DNA of 20,383 bases from Heyndrickxia sporothermodurans. GTDB lineage: Bacteria; Bacillota; Bacilli; Bacillales; Bacillaceae_C. The notes under the pieces were generated by a model. That model was not told the origin of the DNA and ran no database searches. It saw only the letters and a program-made list of their open reading frames with translations. Both the position numbers and the translations under genes were made by a program. Below, piece after piece: positions 6,910 through 13,201 of this stretch. The DNA lies in NCBI RefSeq assembly GCF_016785185.1, contig NZ_JAEKDY010000060.1. One strand, written 5' to 3'. Every line of letters starts with the position of its first letter. The first letter of the stretch is position 1.

Positions 6910-7905
6910 ATGAAGAAGATTATTAATGATGCGAATGAGGTTGTGCAGGATATGTTGGATGGGTTGATTGCGGCGTTTCCAAATCAGTTGAAGTTGGTGG
7001 AGGGAACTACTGTTGTTGCGAGGAAAAATGCACCGATACCTAATAAAGTGGGGATTATTAGTGGGGGTGGCAGCGGGCATGAGCCAGCCCATGCAGGATA
7101 TATTGGGAAGGGGATGCTTGACGCTGCAATTGCTGGTGAAGTGTTTACCTCGCCAACACCTGATCAAGTATATGAGGCGATTAAAGCGGTCGACGGTGGT
7201 GCGGGGGTGTTCATGGTCATAAAAAACTACACGGGTGATATGTTGAATTTTGAAATGGCAGCGGAGCTTGCGGAAGCTGACGGAATCCAGGTAGCGCAGG
7301 TAATTGTTAATGATGATGTCGCCGTAGAGGATAGCTCATTTACAACCGGACGCCGGGGGATTGCCGGAACTGTATTCGTTCATAAAATTGCTGGTGCGAA
7401 AGCAGAATCAGGAGCGACATTACAGGAAGTACAAGCAATTGCCGAAAAAGTGGTAAATAATGTTCGATCGATGGGGATGGCGTTAAGTCCTTGCACTGTT
7501 CCAGCCTCCGGATTGCCAAGTTTCGAACTCGAAGAAAATGAAATGGAAATAGGTATGGGGATTCACGGGGAACCAGGAACGGAGAAAAAGGAAATAGCAA
7601 GTGCAAACGAAATTGCAGAAGAGTTGACGAATAAAATACTGGACGATATGCAGTTAAATAGTGGGGATGAAGTGGCAGTAATGATCAATGGTTTAGGTTC
7701 AACACCGGAAATGGAGCTGTTTATCGTAAATGGCAAAGTCCATCAAATATTATCCGGTAAAGGGATCAAAGTATACGAAACGTTTGTAGGTGAATATATG
7801 ACTTCTTTAGAGATGGCTGGTTGCTCAGTTACACTTTTAAAACTCGATGAGGAGCTTAAACAATTATTAGCTGCTGAATCACTGGCACCTGCATTCCGCA
7901 AATAA
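6910..7905 (+). CDS. dhaK: PEP-dependent dihydroxyacetone kinase, substrate-binding subunit DhaK
   Basis: The 331-residue product binds dihydroxyacetone covalently as a hemiaminal through a histidine, so that DhaL can transfer phosphate to it. That residue is His219 in MGIHGEPG. The substrate loop SGGGSGHEP (residues 51-59, with His57) and Asp110 (NYTGDMLNF), acid/base residues in E. coli DhaK, are present. Length fits the bacterial DhaK class (about 330-356) and rules out the fused ATP-dependent enzyme. The frame is open from ATG 6880, and ATG 6904 also exists, but AAAGGAG ends eight bases before ATG 6910 and MKKIIND is the family N-terminus. dhaL follows after 17 bp. The operon has its own putative promoter downstream of the glpK hairpin. 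Confidence 0.95.
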   Translation: MKKIINDANEVVQDMLDGLIAAFPNQLKLVEGTTVVARKNAPIPNKVGIISGGGSGHEPAHAGYIGKGMLDAAIAGEVFTSPTPDQVYEAIKAVDGGAGVFMVIKNYTGDMLNFEMAAELAEADGIQVAQVIVNDDVAVEDSSFTTGRRGIAGTVFVHKIAGAKAESGATLQEVQAIAEKVVNNVRSMGMALSPCTVPASGLPSFELEENEMEIGMGIHGEPGTEKKEIASANEIAEELTNKILDDMQLNSGDEVAVMINGLGSTPEMELFIVNGKVHQILSGKGIKVYETFVGEYMTSLEMAGCSVTLLKLDEELKQLLAAESLAPAFRK

Positions 7906-7922
7906 ATAAAGGATGTGTCCCG

Positions 7923-8552
7923 ATGAATCTAACTGTTGATAAAACGTTAAAATGGATGACAAGGGTAAATGAAAAAATTCAGGCCAATAAAGCGTATTTA
8001 ACTTCTCTCGATCAAGCAATTGGTGACGGTGATCATGGAATTAATATGTCCAGAGGGTTTCAAGAAGTTGTAAAAAAGCTTTCCAGTAGCCACTATGAAA
8101 CAGTTTCTGATTGTTTCAAAGATGTGGCGATGACGTTAATGTCAAAAGTTGGCGGTGCCTCAGGCCCAATTTTTGGTACGGCATTTTTGAAAATGTCGAT
8201 GTCCGTAAAAGGAAAGGAATCAATTAATCAAGAAGAGTTTACTAGAGCCATCGACGATGCGATAAATGGGATCATTCAACGAGGAAAAGCAAATGAGGGC
8301 GATAAAACGCTCCTCGATGTGTGGATGCCCATTTTAAGAGTTTTCCAGGAAAACGATGATATTAATTGGAATGATGCGGATAATACAGCTAAAAATGCAA
8401 TGGAAGCAACGAAAGAAAGACTAGCAAAAAAAGGGCGAGCGGCCTATTTAAAAGAGCGCTCTATCGGGCATATTGATCCCGGATCAGTATCCTCTTACTA
8501 TCTATTTCAATCGCTCGCGGAAGTCATGACAAAAGGAGATAAAAATGAATAA
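7923..8552 (+). CDS. dhaL: Dihydroxyacetone kinase ADP-binding subunit DhaL
   Basis: The 209-residue subunit holds a permanently bound ADP that is rephosphorylated by DhaM, and then phosphorylates dihydroxyacetone on DhaK. The magnesium-binding acidic motif is visible as Asp30, Asp35 and Asp37 in LDQAIGDGDHG. The nucleotide loop GGASGPIFGTAFLK is at about residues 77-90, and DPGSVSSYYLF near the C-terminus is also typical. Length matches the separate DhaL subunit (about 210). The start ATG follows AAAGGATG. Its last eight bases overlap the dhaM start, suggesting translational coupling and equal synthesis. Confidence 0.95.
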   Translation: MNLTVDKTLKWMTRVNEKIQANKAYLTSLDQAIGDGDHGINMSRGFQEVVKKLSSSHYETVSDCFKDVAMTLMSKVGGASGPIFGTAFLKMSMSVKGKESINQEEFTRAIDDAINGIIQRGKANEGDKTLLDVWMPILRVFQENDDINWNDADNTAKNAMEATKERLAKKGRAAYLKERSIGHIDPGSVSSYYLFQSLAEVMTKGDKNE

Positions 8553-8919
8553 TGTTGGTATCGTCCTCATCTCCCACAGCCCAAAAATTGTGGAGGGCAT
8601 TCAAGATATTCTTACACAAGTAGTGAAAAATGTTCCAATAGGAGTAGCCGGGGGAACAGATGAAAATGAAATAGGTACGAGTATTGAAAAAATAGTAGCA
8701 GCAATCAATCAAGTTCATAATGAAAATGGGGTCATTCTTCTATACGATCTAGGAAGTGCCATGATGAATGCAGAACTAGCTTTTGAGCTGACAGGCTATA
8801 AAAATATAAAAATAGCGGAAAATATTCCATTGGTAGAAGGAGCCTATATAGCTGCCGTCGAATCCAGTATGGGAAATGACATCGAAAAAATCATCCGAAG
8901 TTTACGCGAGTCCTTTTAA
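8545..8919 (+). CDS. dhaM: PTS phosphotransferase subunit DhaM (EIIA-mannose-like domain only)
   Basis: This 124-residue protein takes phosphate from phospho-HPr and passes it to ADP bound on DhaL. The phosphorylated histidine is His11 in VLISHSP. The motif LLYDLGSAMMNAELA (about residues 65-79) and IPLVEGAYIAA are typical of the family. It has only the EIIA domain, as in Lactococcus, and lacks the HPr-like and EI-like domains fused in E. coli DhaM, so it depends on the general PTS proteins. Start ATG follows AAGGAG with six bases of spacing and lies inside the end of dhaL. The kinase set K-L-M is therefore complete. Confidence 0.94.
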   Translation: MNNVGIVLISHSPKIVEGIQDILTQVVKNVPIGVAGGTDENEIGTSIEKIVAAINQVHNENGVILLYDLGSAMMNAELAFELTGYKNIKIAENIPLVEGAYIAAVESSMGNDIEKIIRSLRESF

Positions 8920-8940
8920 AGGATTGAGTTTCTAAACAAA

Positions 8941-9081
8941 GCACAGAGTGGATTGGAGCGGAAGGCACTTGACTCCTGCGGGATGTAGAGGAAAGGTCGA
9001 GACCCCGCAGGCGCGGTAGCGCTGAGGAGGCTCGACTTCCTCCCCGCGGAAAGCAAGTGCCTGCAGCGGAAAGGAACGGTT
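8941..9081. repeat. GC-rich structured interspersed repeat of Bacillaceae type
   Basis: This about 140-bp element is much richer in GC than its surroundings and is built of inverted repeats. GGCACTTG (8964-8971) pairs with CAAGTGCC (9054-9061). CCTGCGGG (8975-8982) pairs with CCCGCAGG (9004-9011). GAGGAA-AG-GTCGAG (8988-9001) pairs with CTCGACTTCCTC (9031-9042). GCGC-GGTA-GCGC lies at 9011-9022. From memory near-identical sequence (GGAGCGGAAGGCACTTGACT and following) is found many times in Bacillaceae genomes. It encodes no convincing protein. It follows dhaM by 21 bp, so it could be in that transcript. Confidence 0.75.
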
Positions 9082-9112
9082 TAATACGAAAACAGCTTTT
9101 ATAAAACAAAAT

Positions 9113-9134
9113 CCCGGTCTTAATTAAGACCGGG
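9113..9134 (-). terminator. Perfect 22-bp palindrome, probable terminator for the minus strand
   Basis: Two perfect 11-base halves (CCCGGTCTTAA and TTAAGACCGGG) form a GC-capped hairpin. On the minus strand it is followed by ATTTTGTTTTAT, so it best serves transcription coming from the TetR gene. On the plus strand the stem is followed by TATATAAAAAA, but it could also limit dhaKLM read-through. A second inverted repeat, CTAGACT (9155-9161) with AGTCTAG (9177-9183), lies next to it. The rest of the gene-free stretch to 9295 shows nothing recognisable. Confidence 0.6.
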
Positions 9135-9295
9135 TATATAAAAAAGGAGGTTCACTAGACTTTCTTAGGGGGGAAGAGTCTAGGTTTAAGGATTAAGCAT
9201 TGCTTGTCCTTGGTAAATACATCATAAAATAATTTTCCTACATCTGAATGAAAGGAAGATGAAAAATTAATGAGAAACAAAATTGTCACAAAGTA

Positions 9296-10195
9296 TTATA
9301 ATTCTTTTACGTACTCTTGAACAATTTGGTTTAATACTTCAATCTGTTCTTTCCATCGTTTTGAAGGATAATCTTTCATCGTAAAGAGTATGCTTTCAAT
9401 TAAAAATATTTTCGGCTTTCTTGATATAAATAACTCTTCTTGAACGAAGTCTAACGAATCCCTATATTTCCCTCTCATTTCGTCGTCCTCAATCACTTCC
9501 AACAGTTCCTTTAAATATTTGATCTGCTGACGGACACGCTCTTTATATCCTCTTTTTTTCTCTGAAAACCCTGGAAGCCACTGTTCAATGATTTCGGGGT
9601 CCAGCAATTGTGCATTTGAATTCGATACATCTTCCACGATTTTCTTCAACCGTTCTACACTATAGCGGATAACCTGTAAGGTAGATGCATTAGAGTAAAA
9701 CTTCGCCAAATAATTATAATGAAAATTATGATGGAGAATTCCGGTAAACATAACGGCACAATCCAACAAATAAGGCTTTTTGTCCTCACCGAAAATATCA
9801 ATTAACCGTTCATTCATCCAAACAAGATTGACATATTGTGTACGTTTAAAGAATTGCTTTAAATCTTCGTCCTTTGAAACGGTAACTTCTTCAAAAAGAG
9901 AAATCAGTTTATCACGTTTATTCGTTTCCATTTGTAATTCAATTTGTTTAATAAAAATTTCAATATCCGACCGATTTTGACCAATTAGTAATTTTTCTCT
10001 TTTTTTTTCAAGTTCATTATATGAATCCGTGAAGATCTCGAGTAACAGTTCATTTTTCGAAGAAAAATAATTATAGAATGTTCCTTTTGAAATATTACTA
10101 CCTTCTAAAATATCTTGAATAGAGGTTGCTTGAAACCCTTTATGGATAAATAATTGATGGGCTACATTCATCACATGCTGTTTTCGATTTTTCAT
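9296..10195 (-). CDS. TetR-family transcriptional regulator with long C-terminal domain
   Basis: The 299-residue protein has a TetR N-terminal DNA-binding domain at about residues 1-55. Its helix-turn-helix is visible in TSIQDILEGSNISKGTFYNYFSS-type sequence (the SISKGTFYNYF core binds DNA). The remaining 240 residues form a helical, ligand-binding or dimerisation part longer than in most TetR proteins (about 190-210 in total), similar in size to B. subtilis YerO-like regulators. The target and ligand cannot be read. GTG at 10204 is in frame but forms part of the AGGTGAT ribosome binding site, so ATG 10195 is chosen. A long inverted repeat directly upstream suggests autoregulation. It is convergent with dhaM and could act on a drug-efflux gene outside the window or on dha. 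Confidence 0.88.
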   Translation of the reverse strand: MKNRKQHVMNVAHQLFIHKGFQATSIQDILEGSNISKGTFYNYFSSKNELLLEIFTDSYNELEKKREKLLIGQNRSDIEIFIKQIELQMETNKRDKLISLFEEVTVSKDEDLKQFFKRTQYVNLVWMNERLIDIFGEDKKPYLLDCAVMFTGILHHNFHYNYLAKFYSNASTLQVIRYSVERLKKIVEDVSNSNAQLLDPEIIEQWLPGFSEKKRGYKERVRQQIKYLKELLEVIEDDEMRGKYRDSLDFVQEELFISRKPKIFLIESILFTMKDYPSKRWKEQIEVLNQIVQEYVKEL

Positions 10196-10207
10196 TTTTA
10201 TCACCTA

Positions 10208-10252
10208 AATTTAAAGTTATACTCAATGTCTAAATGTATACTAACTTAAATT
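10208..10252. promoter_or_regulatory. Imperfect inverted repeat upstream of the TetR gene, putative operator
   Basis: AATTTAAAGTTA-TAC (10208-10222) faces GTATAC-TAACTTAAATT (10236-10252), allowing for bulged bases. It lies 13 bp upstream of the TetR-family start codon. TetR regulators commonly bind such repeats in their own promoters; binding here is inferred. Confidence 0.4.
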
Positions 10253-10401
10253 ACCTTATTGTACAAACTTATATATATTAAACATTTTTGAGTAACAAGG
10301 CATGGAATGAAAGTATAAAAAGTTAGTAAGATTATTTCCAAAAGGAGGATATTGAGGAGGATGTTAAAAACTAAACACGAAACAAATTCATTTTATAAAG
10401 A

Positions 10402-10428
10402 GGGGTTGTCACTATTATAGATAACCCC
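10402..10428 (-). terminator. Hairpin overlapping the histidine kinase stop codon
   Basis: GGGGTTGTC (10402-10410) and GATAACCCC (10420-10428) form a nine-base stem with a nine-base loop. On the minus strand it follows the kinase stop directly and is trailed by TCTTTATAAAA. On the plus strand the stem is perfect with one wobble but has no T run. It is a weak terminator candidate. Confidence 0.45.
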
Positions 10429-11687
10429 TACTTACTTGTATCTCCTAATTGAATCATAATAGGTATGTAAGGTTGTGTTATGGTTGGTATTGTTATTTCA
10501 ACGGTTGTCCCTTTATTAAGTTCGCTGGAAATATGAAAGGTTCCGTTGTGGCTTTCGATGATTCTTATGCATGTCATTAGTCCCAGTCCTGTCCCTTTTT
10601 CCTTCGTTGTATAAAAAGGCTCTCCTAATGTAGAAATGCGATCTGAAGGAATACCAGTCCCTTGGTCGATAATACAAATGGAGAGCTTCCCTTTTTTCTT
10701 TTCTTGTACTTTAATTTCAATAATCCCACCATTCGGCATCGCTTCGATTGAATTTTTTAATATATTGATAAATACTTGCTTCATTTGGGTTTCCTCGCAG
10801 GATATTGAAGGTATATGTTCATCCATTTCAACTTTTATTTGGACATTATTTAATATTGATTGTGAATTGATTAGGGTAACGACATCGTTGATTAACTTTT
10901 TTACGTCATTTTCTTTAAATACAACAACAGAAGGCTTAGATAGAACAAGGAATTCACCTAAAATAACATTTATTCTTTCTAGTTCATTTAGTACGAGATC
11001 ATAATATTCTTTTTGTTTTGTATTTGATCGGAATAATTGAATGAAACCTTTAATAGAAGTTAGTGGATTGCGAATTTCGTGTGCAATTCCGGCCGCCATT
11101 TGTCCAACAAGTGCCAGCTTTTCAGATTTTTGAAGAAGAGAATCGGTTTGTTTTTTTTGATCTGTTACATCCTTACCAATCGTTAAAATGACATCCTTTC
11201 CTTCATATCGTAATAATACGGACGCTGCATCAAAAAATATCGTTTGCCCATCAAATCGGGTCAATTTATATTCAATGTTAGGAAGCGGTTGCCCTTCTTT
11301 TTTTACTTGATGCAATCTTTCATTAGCCCGATCAATGTATTCTTTACTAATAAAGTCGAATATTGATTTTGAGATAATTTGATGTTTTGATCTAACATTT
11401 ACCATTGAAATGGCCGCTTCATTTACGTAAATAATAATTTCATTGTCATGAATGATAATCGGATTTGGTAACCAATCAATTAATTTTCTATAACAATCTT
11501 CATTTTCTTTTTTTTGCTTTGCAAAGTATTGAAGCTTATCATATTGCCAGCCAACAAACCAGGCAATAACTGTCGCAATGGTAGCGTCAATGATGTCACT
11601 AAAATGAAAGGTTTGTTTAATGACAGCTTGGCCAACGGAAAATAGGATTGAAATAGAAATTAAAACAATTTGTGCAGTTTTTTTCAT
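10428..11687 (-). CDS. Orphan PAS-domain sensor histidine kinase
   Basis: The 419-residue kinase has two hydrophobic N-terminal segments (about residues 6-24 and 31-47). These are followed by a PAS domain (about 62-180, with DNEIIIYVNEAA and FDGQTIFFDAAS). HisKA comes next, with phospho-acceptor His203 in AAGIAHEIRNPLTSIKGF. The ATPase domain has an N box (INILKNSIEAMP, 307-318), a G1 box (DQGTGIP, 341-347) and EPFYTTKEKGTGLGL (356-370). No response regulator gene lies beside it. Such orphan membrane kinases with PAS domains include the KinB-KinE class, which feed phosphate into the Spo0F-Spo0A phosphorelay of spore formers; that role is inference. The start ATG follows GGAGAGGG. It is divergent from the c-di-GMP riboswitch gene. 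Confidence 0.92.
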   Translation of the reverse strand: MKKTAQIVLISISILFSVGQAVIKQTFHFSDIIDATIATVIAWFVGWQYDKLQYFAKQKKENEDCYRKLIDWLPNPIIIHDNEIIIYVNEAAISMVNVRSKHQIISKSIFDFISKEYIDRANERLHQVKKEGQPLPNIEYKLTRFDGQTIFFDAASVLLRYEGKDVILTIGKDVTDQKKQTDSLLQKSEKLALVGQMAAGIAHEIRNPLTSIKGFIQLFRSNTKQKEYYDLVLNELERINVILGEFLVLSKPSVVVFKENDVKKLINDVVTLINSQSILNNVQIKVEMDEHIPSISCEETQMKQVFINILKNSIEAMPNGGIIEIKVQEKKKGKLSICIIDQGTGIPSDRISTLGEPFYTTKEKGTGLGLMTCIRIIESHNGTFHISSELNKGTTVEITIPTITQPYIPIMIQLGDTSK

Positions 11688-11808
11688 TCGAGTCCCTCTC
11701 CTATTGTTTATATAAGACTATAATACCACTACTGGTTGTAATTTTATAAATATTCGAAAAATAATTTTGAAAAATGCGTGAAAAGATGTCGAAAAATAGC
11801 AATAATTG

Positions 11809-11837
11809 TTGATAAAAGATAAGGACAGATATAAAAT
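11809..11837 (+). promoter_or_regulatory. Sigma-A promoter of the c-di-GMP riboswitch transcript
   Basis: TTGATA (11809-11814) and TAAAAT (11832-11837) each match consensus at five of six positions with 17-bp spacing. Transcription would start near 11844, about 20 nt before the aptamer. The stretch between the kinase and this promoter (11688-11808) is AT-rich and shows no other feature. Confidence 0.7.
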
Positions 11838-11865
11838 GTATATTAGCAAAATTTTAAAACACTGA

Positions 11866-11960
11866 TTTTACGATAATGGCAAACCTTGCGAAAGTGAGGG
11901 ACGCAAAGCTACGGGTCTAAGGTTCCAAGGAATGATGATCGCCGGGCCACCGAATAGTCA
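11866..11960 (+). ncRNA. c-di-GMP-I (GEMM-I) riboswitch aptamer
   Basis: The segment follows the GEMM-I consensus: GGCAAACC, then a stem with a GNRA loop (CCTTGC-GAAA-GTGAGG), then GGGACGCAAAGC, a second stem beginning ACGGGTCTAAGG, and GCCGGGCCACCGAA at the end. By alignment to the well-known Vc2 aptamer the ligand-contacting G20 corresponds to G11878 and is kept, which suits c-di-GMP rather than the cGAMP-binding variants with A there. The 3' side of P1 (11953-11960) also takes part in the expression platform described next. It controls the gene starting at 12055. Confidence 0.93.
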
Positions 11961-12012
11961 TACTTATTGAATGTCTTATTTGACTATTTCTTCATTTAGG
12001 AATAGTTTTTTT
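11953..12012 (+). terminator. Expression platform of the c-di-GMP riboswitch: terminator and antiterminator
   Basis: A terminator stem GACTATTTCT (11982-11991) with AGGAATAGTT (11998-12007) is followed by seven T (12006-12012). An alternative stem pairs AATAGTCA (11953-11960) with TGACTATT (11981-11988), taking the left arm of the terminator. AATAGTCA is also the 3' strand of aptamer P1. Ligand binding would hold it in P1, freeing the terminator: an OFF switch. Confidence 0.85.
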
Positions 12013-12054
12013 ATTTCTATTCTTATTAATTTCACTAAGAATGGGGGGATTATA

Positions 12055-12366
12055 ATGCAAAAACCGTCAATTAACATTGACACACATACGGATTACTCGA
12101 ATGTACGAATTAGTTTAAATCAATTAATAGGTTTGCTAAAAATGTATATTTCCCCATTATCAGGACTAAAAATTAGAACAAAAGAGGGGGAATTACACGA
12201 GGTAAACACCGAAACAATTATAAATGTTTTGGTCACTCATCTCAGTCGTACACAATTACTAGAGCTCTTGCATATGTTTCAAATCATCAAAAAGCGGAAA
12301 TCAAATATTAAACATTATTTTGAATATATTTTGCAAGGAATTGCTTATAAAGATAAGCAACGTTAA
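12055..12366 (+). CDS. Unrecognised 103-residue protein under c-di-GMP riboswitch control
   Basis: I do not recognise this protein. It has 103 residues, no signal peptide or clear membrane segment, and no cysteine. The N-terminal third is polar (NIDTHTDYSNVRIS). A middle stretch alternates short hydrophobic runs (LIGLLKMYISPLSGLKI) with charged residues. The region about 55-79 (ETIINVLVTHLSRTQLLELLHMF) looks helical, and the C-terminus is strongly basic (KKRKSNIK). The open frame reaches back to ATG 11971, but that lies inside the riboswitch platform; ATG 12055 follows GGGGGG with six bases of spacing. Its transcript should be made when c-di-GMP is low, hence when cells are motile or non-sessile. 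A terminator-like hairpin follows the stop at once. Confidence 0.8.
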   Translation: MQKPSINIDTHTDYSNVRISLNQLIGLLKMYISPLSGLKIRTKEGELHEVNTETIINVLVTHLSRTQLLELLHMFQIIKKRKSNIKHYFEYILQGIAYKDKQR

Positions 12367-12373
12367 AAAGAAG

Positions 12374-12400
12374 TTCCCTGAACAAGGCAGGGAAAGAGTT
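12374..12400. terminator. Bidirectional terminator between convergent genes
   Basis: TTCCCTG (12374-12380) and CAGGGAA (12388-12394) form a 7-bp stem in the 32 bp between two convergent genes. T-rich tails occur on both sides: CTTCTTTTT on the minus strand and AGAGTTAGTTTTT on the plus strand. Confidence 0.7.
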
Positions 12401-12962
12401 AGTTTTTATATCCATCAACAACAAGATCTAATTTTCCTGTTTCCGGATCAATAACTAGACCGTGTACGGGAATGTCATTTGATAATAAAGGATGTTGTTT
12501 AATCATTTTAACACTATGTTCTACACTTTCTTCTACATGATCAAATCCTTGGAACCATTCATCTAAATTAATCCCAGAATACTTAATCGTTTCCAGTGTT
12601 TTTTCGTCAATGCCTCTTTGTTTAATCTTTTCTAACATGGAGGCACTCTCGATTGCGCTCATTCCACAATCATGATGTCCAATAACTAATATTTCGTCAG
12701 CCTGGAGCTCATAAACAGCAATTAATAGACTTTTCATAATACTTCCAAAAGGGTGAGAGACGATCGCCCCAGCATTTTTTACGATTTTTACATCCCCGTT
12801 TTTCGTATTGGTCGCTTTATGTAAAAGTTCAACTAGTCTTGTATCCATGCAAGTTAAAATGACCAATCGTTTATCAGGAAATTTCGTCGTTGAAAAATCT
12901 TCATATTTTTTTTGAGAAACAAAGTCCTCGTTATAGCTTAGAATTTCAGACAATAATGTCAT
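12399..12962 (-). CDS. ytiB: Beta-class carbonic anhydrase
   Basis: The 187-residue product resembles B. subtilis YtiB in length and sequence and should interconvert CO2 and bicarbonate in the cytoplasm. Zinc and catalytic residues of beta carbonic anhydrases are visible: Cys38, Asp40 and Arg42 in LTCMDTR, and His96 and Cys99 in GHHDCGM. Conserved NAGA follows at 63-66. The frame is open 17 codons further upstream, but AGAGGTGAT lies just before ATG 12962 and the family N-terminus starts there. The gene is single, with a terminator shared with the convergent small gene. Enzymatic activity of YtiB-like proteins has been less studied than for plant or E. coli enzymes, so function is inferred from the intact active site. 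Confidence 0.9.
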   Translation of the reverse strand: MTLLSEILSYNEDFVSQKKYEDFSTTKFPDKRLVILTCMDTRLVELLHKATNTKNGDVKIVKNAGAIVSHPFGSIMKSLLIAVYELQADEILVIGHHDCGMSAIESASMLEKIKQRGIDEKTLETIKYSGINLDEWFQGFDHVEESVEHSVKMIKQHPLLSNDIPVHGLVIDPETGKLDLVVDGYKN

Positions 12963-13201
12963 GATATCACCTCTAATTAGAATGTGAATGTTCAAGTTGT
13001 ATTTATTAAACAATCTCCACTTTCTATTTTAATGCAAATCCTTTCTTTTGAAAAATCTTTTTGAAAAAGCAAAAGTCCCGTTCAAGTGAAAACGACCACT
13101 ATGATGGATATTGCCCATTTTTTATTCAAGTAATTGCACTTTCACCTATTCCGTGCTAAAGTTAATTCATAGTTAATTTATAGGAAATGAGGGGATTAAG
13201 T

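Noticed and set aside
8891..9109. Minus-strand open frame of 72 codons over the structured repeat
   Set aside because: Its length comes from the GC-rich repeat; it has no ribosome binding site and the inverted repeats explain the sequence.
11971..12054. 28-residue N-terminal extension of the c-di-GMP-controlled protein
   Set aside because: It lies within the terminator/antiterminator of the riboswitch; the GGGGGG box before ATG 12055 gives the better start.
13014..13201. S-box or T-box leader before yrrT, as for other sulfur genes
   Set aside because: No conserved S-box or T-box core and no terminator hairpin with a T run is present.
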